Origin: Streptomyces sp. NBC_01549
Lineage (GTDB): Bacteria; Actinomycetota; Actinomycetes; Streptomycetales; Streptomycetaceae
NCBI RefSeq assembly: GCF_026339955.1
Contig: NZ_JAPEPW010000008.1
Span: 1-57,214, forward strand
Reading direction: 5' to 3'
Length of the DNA stretch: 57,214 nucleotides
The notes beneath the pieces are model-generated. The model saw nothing but the letters and a program-made list of their open reading frames with translations, ran no database searches and had not been told where the DNA came from. This document shows positions 1-7,548 of this stretch, one piece after another (within the stretch, counting starts at the first letter, position 1; each line of letters opens with the position of its first letter). The translations under genes and the position numbers were made by a program.

Positions 1-1
1 G

Positions 2-1483
2 CACGGCCCCGGCGTTGTTCGGTTGTGTCCGGCTTCGTGGTAGTTGATCAGATGCCGTAGACGGCGAAGGCGTCGTTGTGGTTGAGGAGATCGCGGCGGG
101 CGTGGGCGATGTTGGCTCGTCCGGCCAGGCGGAGCGTGCTGATGCCCAGGTTGCGGAAGCTGGCCAGTGCTCGGGGTGCGGTGCCGGTCCTGACCTGGGA
201 GTTGTCCTCATGGAAGGTGACGTCCCGCACCCAGTGGATCTTGTTTTCTATGGACCAGTGGACCCTCTCGTAGTGGTTGAGGTGAGCGGGGCCTGCGAGG
301 TGGGCGGGCAGGCTGGTGACGCCGAAGACGATCTCCTTCCCGGTCCAGGTTCCGTCGAGGCCGCCGGTGTCACGGCGCAGGCGGAAGACCTGTCCCGCGC
401 CGGGGAAGAGGGCGTCGTCGGCTTGGGCGGTGCGGATCGTGCGACGCTCGGTGCGCCCGTGCCCACGGTCGTCCTCGGCCTCGGTGGTCTCGGTCCACTC
501 GGCGTCGGTACCGGCCAGCAGCGCCTGGGCGGCGGCGCGGGCCAGCGGCTGGTTCCCCTTCAGGATCAGGACGTAGTGGGCGTCGAGCCGGTCCGTGATC
601 AGGTGGGCGGTCTTCTTCGTGGTGTGCAGGGCGTCCAGGGTGAACACCCGGCCGGACAAGGCGAGTTGGGCCAGCAGCATGCGGGCCGCCTCGCCCTCGC
701 CGCGCTTGTCCGGAACCTGCCTCTGGCCGAGGACCGCGCCGCTGGCGTGGTCGACCGCCCCGACCAGGAAGACCCGCCCCGATTCGGTGCGGGCGCCGGT
801 CAGGGCCTTGCCGTCGAGAGCCGCAGCGGGCAGCAGCCCGGCCGGCGCCGGGTGTTCCACGGCCCGCTGGGCGGCGCGGCGCTGTTCGCGCTCGATGGGC
901 CCCGGGGTGTCCGGGACCTCGGGCGTCGGTGCCTTTCCGGTCGCGACGTCGGTGACGTATGCGCAGGTCGCCGCGTCCAGCACGTCGGCATCCAGGTCGG
1001 CGAGCACGCGGCGGAAGGTGCGCTCGCTGGGCACAAGGTACTGGCCGGCCAGCGGGTCGTACCGGGCGCCGAGGCGGGCCAGTTTGACCTGCGGGGCGCG
1101 GGCGGACCACTGCCAGATCGCGGTCATGGAGTCACCACCGACCACCAGCGTCGCGCACGCGGCCAGCACCAGGATCACCACCAGGGGATGCCGCCGCCCA
1201 CGCTCCGCACGCCGGTCAGGGACCTGCCGCAACCTGCTGACCAGCGCGGATTCCACTGCCACAGGGTCGGCGGCGAGCTCGGCCTCCCACAGCGCGAGAT
1301 CGGTGAGCTGGCCAAGGACAGGGCTGATCAGGGAGGATGCGGACACGAGCGCGGCTCCTGAGACGATCTTCTGGCGTAGGAACCTGAAAGATCATCAGAG
1401 GCCGCGCTCGTCTGGCAACTCGCACCCCTCCCCCTGGGCAAACGACCCAAAACCCATCAAAGATCAACTACGCCGGGGCCGTG
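2..1483 (-). mobile_element. ISAs1-family insertion sequence, complete
   Basis: Imperfect terminal inverted repeats bound the element: positions 2-19 and the reverse complement of 1466-1483 match at 17 of 18 bases (outer sequence CACGGCCCCGGCGT). The single mismatch is at the 15th base. About 1.48 kb is normal for the ISAs1 family. The only gene is one intact transposase. The left flank lies outside the window, so a target duplication cannot be checked. The element sits directly upstream of the aromatic ring-cleavage operon. Confidence 0.85.
48..1346 (-). CDS. ISAs1-family DDE transposase
   Basis: Cut-and-paste transposase of 432 aa, full length for the family. The N-terminal third carries the DDE_Tnp_1-associated region (a hydrophobic stretch around residues 55-70, then the SERTFRRVL segment). 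The catalytic core contains ALDGKALTGAR (first Asp), TLDALHTTKK (second Asp) and the conserved C-terminal block HWSIENKIHWVRDVTF...ED, which supplies the glutamate and is diagnostic for ISAs1 transposases. No frameshift or internal stop is seen, so the gene may still be active. Its start lies about 120 bp inside the right terminal repeat, and no accessory gene is present. Confidence 0.93.
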   Translation of the reverse strand: MSASSLISPVLGQLTDLALWEAELAADPVAVESALVSRLRQVPDRRAERGRRHPLVVILVLAACATLVVGGDSMTAIWQWSARAPQVKLARLGARYDPLAGQYLVPSERTFRRVLADLDADVLDAATCAYVTDVATGKAPTPEVPDTPGPIEREQRRAAQRAVEHPAPAGLLPAAALDGKALTGARTESGRVFLVGAVDHASGAVLGQRQVPDKRGEGEAARMLLAQLALSGRVFTLDALHTTKKTAHLITDRLDAHYVLILKGNQPLARAAAQALLAGTDAEWTETTEAEDDRGHGRTERRTIRTAQADDALFPGAGQVFRLRRDTGGLDGTWTGKEIVFGVTSLPAHLAGPAHLNHYERVHWSIENKIHWVRDVTFHEDNSQVRTGTAPRALASFRNLGISTLRLAGRANIAHARRDLLNHNDAFAVYGI

Positions 1484-1523
1484 GCGATACCCGCGCAGCA
1501 CAATCAGCTGTTCCGATCCGGTA

Positions 1524-1594
1524 TTGGTCCTCGCCGTGCGGCTGCGGTTAGCGTGGCCGTGAAATCCAGTTTGCCGGCCACGCGGACGCTGGAT
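1524..1594 (+). promoter_or_regulatory. Putative promoter and operator/attenuator of the ring-cleavage operon
   Basis: A -35-like TTGGTC (1524-1529) and a -10-like TTAGCG (1548-1553), 18 bp apart, lie about 75 bp before the first gene. A perfect 9-bp inverted repeat (GCGTGGCCG at 1551-1559, CGGCCACGC at 1575-1583) overlaps the -10 and the expected start point. A second pair, ATCCAG (1564-1569) and CTGGAT (1589-1594), interleaves with it. This layout suits a repressor site or a 5'-UTR hairpin. No regulator gene is adjacent, because the upstream neighbour is an IS. Confidence 0.4.
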
Positions 1595-1626
1595 TCCTAT
1601 TCCCGCGACCTCCACAGGAGGACTCA

Positions 1627-2400
1627 ATGACTGATCAGCGCGTCGTCGACTTGTTCGACGAGTTCATGGAGCTGACGAGGGACTTCATCATTCGTCACGG
1701 CCTTCAATACGAGGACTACGCCGCGGTCACGCAGTACCTGATCCGGGTGAGCGACGCCGGTGAGTGGCCCCTGTGGATGGACAACTTCCTCGAAGCCACC
1801 GTGGACACCACCAGCTACGGCGACGGACCGTGGACACCCAGCGCCATCGAGGGGCCTTACTACAAGCCCGGAGCACCACTGCTGAGCCAGCAGCCCTACA
1901 CACTGCCGATGCGGCCCGACGAGGCCGGCGACAAGATGCTGTTCAAAGCCACCGTGCACAGCCCGGCCGGCGAGCCCGTCAGCACAGCCGTGATCGACGT
2001 ATGGCACGCCACGGACAAGGGGCTCTACAGCTTCATCGACGCCGGCATGCCCGACGACTACATACTGCGCGCCCGCATCCCCGTCGACGACGACGGCAGC
2101 ACCGAGTTCCGCAGCATCCGCCCCGCCCCCTACGAGATCCCCAAGAACGGACCGACGGGCCACCTGCTGAACTCGGTACTCGGACGGCACACCTGGCGCC
2201 CCGCCCACCTGCATTTCAGGATCACCGCCGAGGGCTACAAGCCCCTGGTCACCCAGCTCTACTTCGAAGGCGACCCCTACCTCGACAGCGACTGCGCGGA
2301 AGGGGTCAAGCAGGGCCTGATCATCCCGCTGAGCAAGACCGAAATCGACGGCGACAGCTGGACGCACGGCGAGTTCGCGTTCGTGCTGCAGCCGCAGTAG
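1627..2400 (+). CDS. catA: Intradiol ring-cleavage (catechol/chlorocatechol 1,2-type) dioxygenase
   Basis: Cytoplasmic non-heme Fe(III) enzyme that opens catechols between the hydroxyls to give cis,cis-muconates. The four expected iron ligands are visible: Tyr134 (in DVWHATDKGLYS), Tyr169 (APYEIPKNGPTG), and His194 and His196 (RPAHLHF). An N-terminal helical dimerisation region (about residues 1-70) precedes the EGPYY motif and the beta-sandwich core. At 257 aa it matches the short chlorocatechol-type enzymes rather than the ~300-aa classical catechol enzymes. The ATG at 1627 has an AGGAGG ribosome site six bases upstream. It is first gene of the operon. The substrate (catechol, methyl- or chlorocatechol) cannot be read from the sequence, so the symbol denotes the family only. 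Confidence 0.92.
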   Translation: MTDQRVVDLFDEFMELTRDFIIRHGLQYEDYAAVTQYLIRVSDAGEWPLWMDNFLEATVDTTSYGDGPWTPSAIEGPYYKPGAPLLSQQPYTLPMRPDEAGDKMLFKATVHSPAGEPVSTAVIDVWHATDKGLYSFIDAGMPDDYILRARIPVDDDGSTEFRSIRPAPYEIPKNGPTGHLLNSVLGRHTWRPAHLHFRITAEGYKPLVTQLYFEGDPYLDSDCAEGVKQGLIIPLSKTEIDGDSWTHGEFAFVLQPQ

Positions 2401-2425
2401 CCGCGAGAAAGGAACCGGTGCTCTG

Positions 2426-3205
2426 ATGTGCCACGTCCACTCCGCCGCCCCGCGGCCCCCGTCGTCGGTTCGCCAGGATCTGCGCCGCACCTGCGGCACC
2501 GATCCGGTTCCGTACCTGGTGTTCGAGCCCGATACCGGCAGTGCGGGGGGCGGCGGCGAGCCGCCGCAGATCGTGATCGCGTCCGACATCTTCGGGATCA
2601 ACCCGTTCTACCGGTACCTGGCCGGCCTGCTCGCCGAGCAGGGCTACCGCACGGTTGTCCCGGACCTGTTCCACCGGGTGGGTGAGGCCAGGGACTCCAG
2701 CCGGGAAGCCGCGTACGAGCGGCGTGCCCTGCTCGACGACGTGCAGGCTGTCGACGACCTCGGGAAGGTCCTCGATGAGATCGGGGGTGCGACTGGGCGC
2801 TTTGGAATGCTGGGGTTCTGCCTGGGCGGCACGTTCGCGCTGCTGACGGCGGCCAGCCGTCCGAACCAGGCAACCGTCACCTACTACGCGTTCCCGAAGG
2901 GCGTGGCGGGGGCGAAGGTCCCGACGGACGAGCCGATCGAGGTCGCCGCCCGGACCACTGGTCCGGTGCTCGCCTTCTGGGGACGGCAGGACTACATCGA
3001 CCCGAACGAGGTGGACCTGCTCGAGGCGGCACTGGAGCGAGCACCCGGTGAGCACGAGGTCGTCTGGTACGAGCGTGCCGGACACAGCTTCCTCGCCGGA
3101 CTGGCCGAGAAGGGGCACGAGTCGGCGGAAGCCGCCGCCGACTCATGGCACCGCACCCTGCACTTCTTCCGAGGACACCTCGGCGGCTCACCCGCGGCGG
3201 CGTGA
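2426..3205 (+). CDS. Dienelactone hydrolase family protein
   Basis: Alpha/beta-hydrolase of 259 aa. The nucleophile is a cysteine, as in true dienelactone hydrolases: Cys132 in GFCLGG, with Asp189 (WGRQDYID) and His220 (AGHSF) completing the triad. SDIFGIN near residue 53 corresponds to the QEIFGVN region of ClcD-type enzymes, with Asp replacing the family Glu. Known members convert dienelactones, formed from chloromuconates, to maleylacetate. It starts 25 bp after the dioxygenase, with an AAAGGA site. Its presence between a ring-cleavage dioxygenase and a cycloisomerase argues for a modified-ortho route for substituted catechols, since plain catechol does not need this step. Confidence 0.88.
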   Translation: MCHVHSAAPRPPSSVRQDLRRTCGTDPVPYLVFEPDTGSAGGGGEPPQIVIASDIFGINPFYRYLAGLLAEQGYRTVVPDLFHRVGEARDSSREAAYERRALLDDVQAVDDLGKVLDEIGGATGRFGMLGFCLGGTFALLTAASRPNQATVTYYAFPKGVAGAKVPTDEPIEVAARTTGPVLAFWGRQDYIDPNEVDLLEAALERAPGEHEVVWYERAGHSFLAGLAEKGHESAEAAADSWHRTLHFFRGHLGGSPAAA

Positions 3206-3248
3206 CATGCGTGCAGACGGAGCGAAGGGCGACATAGACGGGAGAGAC

Positions 3249-4208
3249 ATGAGCCGGGAAGACACGAGACGGCATCTGAGGATCGAGGGGCGAAGGCAGG
3301 CCACGGACGACGTCGTCGAAATCCGGCTGGCCGATGCTGCGGGCGAGCCGCTGCCGGCGTGGGAGCCGGGCGCACACATCGTCCTCAGCCTGCCGACCGG
3401 CCTGACCCGGCAGTATTCACTGTGCGGCCCCGACCGGGAGGACGGCAGCTGGACCATCGCCGTCCACAGGTCGCCGACTTCGCGCGGCGGCAGCACCTAC
3501 GTCCACGACGAACTCCCTGTCGGGTCCGTCATCCCGGTCGAGGGTCCGTACAACAACTTTCCACTCGTGCACGCGGAAAGGTACCTCTTCCTCGCCGGAG
3601 GCATCGGGATCACCCCGATCCTCAGCATGCTGCGGCAGTTGCGTGCCGCCGGCATCCCGGATTTCGAGTTCGTCTACTGCGGTCGCCGTCGCTCGCTGAT
3701 GGCCTACCACGACGAGGTCATCTCCTGGGCGGACAGCAGGGTCACCATCCATGCCGACGACGAACACGAAGGCCTGGTGGACCTCCAGGCACTCCTTGAC
3801 CGGCACAGGGGCTCGACCGTGTACTGCTGCGGGCCGGAGGGGATGACCCGGGCTGTCGAGGACCTGGCGCTGGAACCGTCGTTGGTGAAAATCGAGCGCT
3901 TCCAGTCGTCGCTGCGGACCGATACCTCGAACGACACCGGCTTCGACGTGATCATGTCCGATTCGGGGCACCGGGTACGGGTCGGCCCGGACCAGTCGAT
4001 TCTCGAAGCCCTCGAAAGCGAAGGCTACGACCTGGACTTCGACTGCCGGGACGGCATCTGCGGCACGTGCGAGACCAGGGTGGTCAAGGGTCTCCCCGAG
4101 CACCGCGACGAGGTGTTGAGCGAATCGGAGCGCGCCGAGAACTCGGTGATGATGATCTGCGTGTCCAGGGCGATGAGCGAGGAGCTCGTCCTTGAACTGC
4201 CCGAGTGA
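3249..4208 (+). CDS. Class IA oxygenase reductase (flavin, NAD and C-terminal plant-type 2Fe-2S)
   Basis: Electron-transfer protein of 319 aa, laid out like phthalate dioxygenase or vanillate demethylase reductases. A flavin-binding beta-barrel (RQYSLCG, residues ~55-61) comes first, then a nicotinamide domain (GGIGITPI and YCCGPEGM), then a C-terminal ferredoxin with CX4CX2C (DCRDGICGTC) and a fourth Cys about 30 residues later (MMIC). Such reductases pass electrons from NADH to a Rieske oxygenase. The chosen ATG has a purine-rich site (GGGAGAG). An upstream ATG at 3207 in the same frame would add 14 residues. It sits 43 bp after the hydrolase, yet no oxygenase subunit is encoded nearby, so its partner must lie elsewhere. 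Confidence 0.9.
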   Translation: MSREDTRRHLRIEGRRQATDDVVEIRLADAAGEPLPAWEPGAHIVLSLPTGLTRQYSLCGPDREDGSWTIAVHRSPTSRGGSTYVHDELPVGSVIPVEGPYNNFPLVHAERYLFLAGGIGITPILSMLRQLRAAGIPDFEFVYCGRRRSLMAYHDEVISWADSRVTIHADDEHEGLVDLQALLDRHRGSTVYCCGPEGMTRAVEDLALEPSLVKIERFQSSLRTDTSNDTGFDVIMSDSGHRVRVGPDQSILEALESEGYDLDFDCRDGICGTCETRVVKGLPEHRDEVLSESERAENSVMMICVSRAMSEELVLELPE

Positions 4209-4262
4209 CGAGATGACTCCTTTCCCGACACGTACGAAACACCGTTCAAGAAAGGAAGAGTC

Positions 4263-5387
4263 GTGAGCACGCTACGGATCGGCAAGCTGCGTACCACGAT
4301 CGTCGACCTTCCGACGTCCCGGCCGCACCGGTTCGCCAACCACGAGATCCACCACCAGAGTTACCTCCTTGTGGAGGTCCACACGGACGCCGGTGTCGTC
4401 GGCATCGGCGAAGGAGTGTCGCCGGGCGGGCCGTGGTGGAGTGGCGAAAGCATCGAGGGGCAGCAGCAGCTCATCGAGATCTACCTCGCCCCGGTACTGG
4501 AAGGCATGGACTGCTTGGCGCTCCCGCTGATCCGCTCCGCGATGGACAGGGTGACCCACGCCAACGAGTTCGCCAAGGCTGCCGTTGAGATGGCGGTGCT
4601 CGACGCCACCGGCCGGGCGCTCGAAGTGCCCGTCCACCGCCTGCTCGGTGGTGCGGCACGCCTGCGCCTGCCCGTCCGCTGGGCGCTCAGCGGCAGCGGG
4701 GAGCAAGAAGTCGCCGACGAGGCCATCGAGCGTCTCGGGCAAGGCCACTCGGCGCTGAAACTGAAGCTCGGTGCGCTGCCGCCCGCCGAGGATCTCAAGC
4801 GGGCGGCCCGTCTCATCACCAAAATCGGCGCCGACTACGACTACCTCGTCGACCCGAACGGAAGCTGGGACTACCGCACTGCCGTGACCAGTGTGAAAGA
4901 GCTGGAAGCGATGGGCGTGAGCGTTGTCGAGCAGCCGGTCGATCGCCGCGACCTCGCCGGAATGGCAGCACTGGTCGAACGGTCGACGACCCTGCGCATC
5001 ATGGCGGACGAAAGCATCTGCCGCCCCGTCGACGCGATGTCCGCCGTCACCGCGAGGGCGTGCGATTCGGTTTCCGTCAAGATCGGCAAGGCTGGTGGGC
5101 TGCGCGCGGCAGTGGAGGTTGCAACCATCGCCACCCACGGCGGTCTGCGCTGCTACGGCGGCACCGCCATCGAGACGTCGATCGGCACCGCGGCCGCGGC
5201 GCACGTGTTCGCCTCGGTTCCGGAGCTCGAGATGGGGTGTGAGCTCATCGGGCCGCTGCTGCTGCAGGACGACCTCACCGTGGCCTCCGTCCGCTACGAC
5301 AACGGCCACCTCCTCGTGCCCGAGGGCCCGGGGCTCGGCGTCGACGTCGACCGGGACCAGGTCGACAGGTACCGGCGGCGACGGTAG
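4263..5387 (+). CDS. catB: Muconate/chloromuconate cycloisomerase (enolase superfamily)
   Basis: Mn-dependent enzyme of 374 aa that cycloisomerises cis,cis-muconates to (chloro)muconolactones. All catalytic positions of the muconate-lactonising group are present and nearly co-numbered with the Pseudomonas enzyme: the KLKL motif (Lys166, Lys168), metal ligands Asp197, Glu223 and Asp249, general acid/base Lys273 (SVKIGKAGG) and Glu304 (GGTAIETS). The N-terminal capping domain is complete. The start is GTG with a GAAAGGAAG site upstream. The gene is 54 bp after the reductase. Whether it also releases chloride, as chloromuconate enzymes can, is not decidable by eye. Confidence 0.9.
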   Translation: MSTLRIGKLRTTIVDLPTSRPHRFANHEIHHQSYLLVEVHTDAGVVGIGEGVSPGGPWWSGESIEGQQQLIEIYLAPVLEGMDCLALPLIRSAMDRVTHANEFAKAAVEMAVLDATGRALEVPVHRLLGGAARLRLPVRWALSGSGEQEVADEAIERLGQGHSALKLKLGALPPAEDLKRAARLITKIGADYDYLVDPNGSWDYRTAVTSVKELEAMGVSVVEQPVDRRDLAGMAALVERSTTLRIMADESICRPVDAMSAVTARACDSVSVKIGKAGGLRAAVEVATIATHGGLRCYGGTAIETSIGTAAAAHVFASVPELEMGCELIGPLLLQDDLTVASVRYDNGHLLVPEGPGLGVDVDRDQVDRYRRRR

Positions 5388-5427
5388 CGAGAACACGGTC
5401 ACGGACCTCCACGGCTCCGGCGCCGGG

Positions 5428-5556
5428 GTGAAGTTCCTGATCCGTGAACTGATCCGTGACCGGGACGCGCACTGCCCGGCCACCTTCGACCCCGTCCTGC
5501 AGGCCGAGGGAATCGAAGTCCAGGCCCATCTGCTCAACGCCCGCGCGCAGACGAGC
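5428..5556 (+). pseudogene. Remnant of an rve/DDE integrase-core transposase
   Basis: In the 314-bp gap between the cycloisomerase and the next gene, one frame reads KFLIRELIRDRDAH...FDPVLQAEGIEV. This matches the FLIRDRDxxFTxxFDxVFxxEGI block around the second catalytic Asp of IS3/IS481-like integrase-core transposases. A 12-bp tandem duplication (5437-5448 and 5449-5460) has doubled the LIR/RD step. Nothing else of the transposase survives, and the C-terminal continuation degrades. It marks an old insertion or recombination inside the operon. Confidence 0.6.
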
Positions 5557-5701
5557 AGTCCTACAACCAACACAGGCCCCACCGCATCCTCGCAAGCGCC
5601 GCACCGCTGCGTCCTGTCCTGCGCACACGGGGCCATACCTTCCCGGTCCGGCCGACGGCCGGGCCGCATCCGGCACACCGTCACCGCAAAGGAAAAACGC
5701 C

Positions 5702-6580
5702 ATGCACATGATCGATCTCGCGTACGTCGGGCGGGGCCCGCACGAGGAACTGGTCACCTACATCGCCGACCAGCAGGGCTTCTACGCCGACGAGGGCGTC
5801 CACGTCGCACTGCGCGACGGCTGCACCTGGGACGCACAGCAACTGCGCCGCTGCGCGGTCATCGGGCTGGGGCGGACCGTGCTGTCCCGGCTGAACGACG
5901 GCATCCCCTGGGTCGCGCTCCATGTCAACACCGCCCGCCCGCTGTTCTGGTTCCTCGCCCGCCCCGGCCTGACCTCCCTGGCCGACCTGGCCGGCCGGCG
6001 GCTGGCGGTGACTCCCCCGCACACCGGTCCCGGCATCTTCACCCGGATCGTGCTGCGCCAGGCCGGCCTCGACGTGGACCGCGACGTGCAGACCATCGTC
6101 CGCTGGCCCGGCGACTACGCCATGGACCTGCGCTGGCTGCACGAGGGCAAGATCGACGCCGCCATGGTCGGCGACACCATGGCACCGCAGGCGCTGGCCG
6201 CCGAGTACGGCTGGCAGGTGCTGGCCTTCGTCGGCGACCACTTCCAGATCCCCACCGTGGGCGTGGCCGTCGACCCCACCTACACCGACCCGGACGGCCC
6301 CGCGGTCCAGGCCGTCGTACGCGCCCACCGGCGCGCCCTGCAGGTGATCCAGAAGGACCCCGACACCACGGTGCGGTACATGCAGACGTTCCTGGGCCGG
6401 CACACCGCGGTCGAAGTCCAAGCGCACTACGAGAAGTTCATCGCACCGTATTTCAGCACCGACGGCCACACCGACCTCACCGCCGCCGAAACCGGGCTCA
6501 CCGCGGTCGCCGCCGAACTCGGCGTCCCCGTCACCTTCACCGCAGCCGAGTTCTACCGCACCGCAACCACCACACCGTAG
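5702..6580 (+). CDS. NMT1/THI5-like substrate-binding-fold protein without a signal peptide
   Basis: A 292-aa protein with the type-2 periplasmic-binding fold as in SsuA/THI5/NMT1 proteins: an N-terminal beta strand then GFYADEGVHVAL, a central LADLAGRRLAVTPPHTGPG, and GKIDAAMVGDTMAPQALA. The chosen ATG has a well-placed AAAGGA site. Translation begins MHMIDLAYVG with no Lys/Arg-hydrophobic leader or lipobox, so it is probably cytoplasmic, and no permease or ATPase is adjacent. Alternatives to a ligand sensor or carrier are a cytosolic enzyme on this fold (4,5-dihydroxyphthalate decarboxylase is a known example) or loss of the leader during the upstream rearrangement. Confidence 0.7.
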   Translation: MHMIDLAYVGRGPHEELVTYIADQQGFYADEGVHVALRDGCTWDAQQLRRCAVIGLGRTVLSRLNDGIPWVALHVNTARPLFWFLARPGLTSLADLAGRRLAVTPPHTGPGIFTRIVLRQAGLDVDRDVQTIVRWPGDYAMDLRWLHEGKIDAAMVGDTMAPQALAAEYGWQVLAFVGDHFQIPTVGVAVDPTYTDPDGPAVQAVVRAHRRALQVIQKDPDTTVRYMQTFLGRHTAVEVQAHYEKFIAPYFSTDGHTDLTAAETGLTAVAAELGVPVTFTAAEFYRTATTTP

Positions 6581-6621
6581 ACGACAGAACAAGACCCGAA
6601 GAAACAAGAGAGGAAGAGACC

Positions 6622-6915
6622 ATGAAGGAGTTCCTGGTCGAGCTGACCGCCAGTGTGCCCGAGAGGACCGACCCAGCAGAAGTCGACCGGCGCCGCGCCG
6701 CCGAAGCCGTGCGGGCCAGGGAACTCGCCGCCGAGGGCCACCTGTTGCGGCTGTGGCGCCCGGCCGGGGAACCTCGCGTCATCGGCGTATGGCGCGCCGA
6801 CGACGAGGCGCAACTGCGGGAGAAGGTCCTCGGCAGCCTGCCCCTGTGGCCCTGGGCGACCGCCGTGATCACCACCCTGCAGCCGCACCCCAACGATCCC
6901 GGCCCGACCGGCTGA
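6622..6915 (+). CDS. catC: Muconolactone delta-isomerase family protein
   Basis: A 97-aa protein typical of the small decameric muconolactone isomerases: MKEFLVEL start, Glu/Arg-rich helix, GHLLRLWRPAGEPRVIGVWRA, and the SLPLWPW...LQPHPNDP ending. In the classical pathway it converts muconolactone to 3-oxoadipate enol-lactone. In Rhodococcus clusters a relative (ClcF type) dehalogenates 5-chloromuconolactone. It lies 41 bp after the binding-fold gene, with a GAGGAAGAG ribosome site, and is the last gene before the terminator. No enol-lactone hydrolase or thiolase genes follow, so later steps are encoded elsewhere. Confidence 0.9.
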   Translation: MKEFLVELTASVPERTDPAEVDRRRAAEAVRARELAAEGHLLRLWRPAGEPRVIGVWRADDEAQLREKVLGSLPLWPWATAVITTLQPHPNDPGPTG

Positions 6916-6942
6916 TCCTTCCGGCACGGCACCTCACCACCA

Positions 6943-6980
6943 CGGCTCAGTGCGCCGGTCACGACCGCCGCACTGAGCCG
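6943..6980 (+). terminator. Operon terminator hairpin
   Basis: A perfect 12-bp stem (CGGCTCAGTGCG at 6943-6954, CGCACTGAGCCG at 6969-6980) with a 14-nt loop lies 27 bp after the muconolactone isomerase stop. There is no T-run, as is common for Streptomyces hairpin terminators. It closes the operon starting at 1627. Confidence 0.75.
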
Positions 6981-7548
6981 GGAGTCCATGAGAGGGAAGC
7001 AGAGGGGCCACGCCTCGACACACGCCCGCCCCGTGCCTCACCCGTCGAACCGGAAACAGTAAAGCCCGTGTTCGAGCAGCGGCGTCAGGGTCCCACGGTG
7101 GAGCGCGCCGAAGCTCACGACCGCCTCGTTCTCGCCGCTGCTGACGCGAGGCGGATCCGGTGTCGGCCGGAAAGGCAGGCGACCGATGCGGCTGATTCAC
7201 CGGCCGTCGGCATCGTCTCCACCCGCACCACCGTCCTGGCCGAGCCGTCGCCGGTCACACGTCCGCCGCAGCAACGCACCACCCCGTCAGCGGGGCGCTG
7301 GCGTACACCGCCCGTCCCGCTTGCCGCCGCAGTCAAGCGGGGTGACCCTGAAGGGAAGGGCCGGCCTGAGTCTTCTGCCTCTTTGAGCGGCTGCATACGG
7401 ACTGTGCCTCCCGACCTCTTGTGCCCCTGCCGAGGTGGTGACAGGACGTGTCCCGAGCAGGCCGGCGCCTCGCTGATCCGCCGAAGCACTGACGCGTCGG
7501 CTCCGGCGCGACCGGGCACCCTGGAGGCGCGGGATCGCGGAGGTCACC
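6981..7548. other. Gene-free interval
   Basis: No reading frame here has recognisable protein features or a convincing ribosome site until the GGAGG before 7549. The interval presumably holds the promoter of the amidase gene and may contain eroded sequence. Confidence 0.5.

Noticed and set aside
78..1361. Long plus-strand frame opposite the ISAs1 transposase
   Set aside because: Gly/Val-rich shadow of the transposase on the other strand. No domain and no ribosome site.
4272..5684. Long minus-strand frame opposite the cycloisomerase
   Set aside because: GC-skew shadow. The opposite strand has all enolase-superfamily catalytic residues in order.
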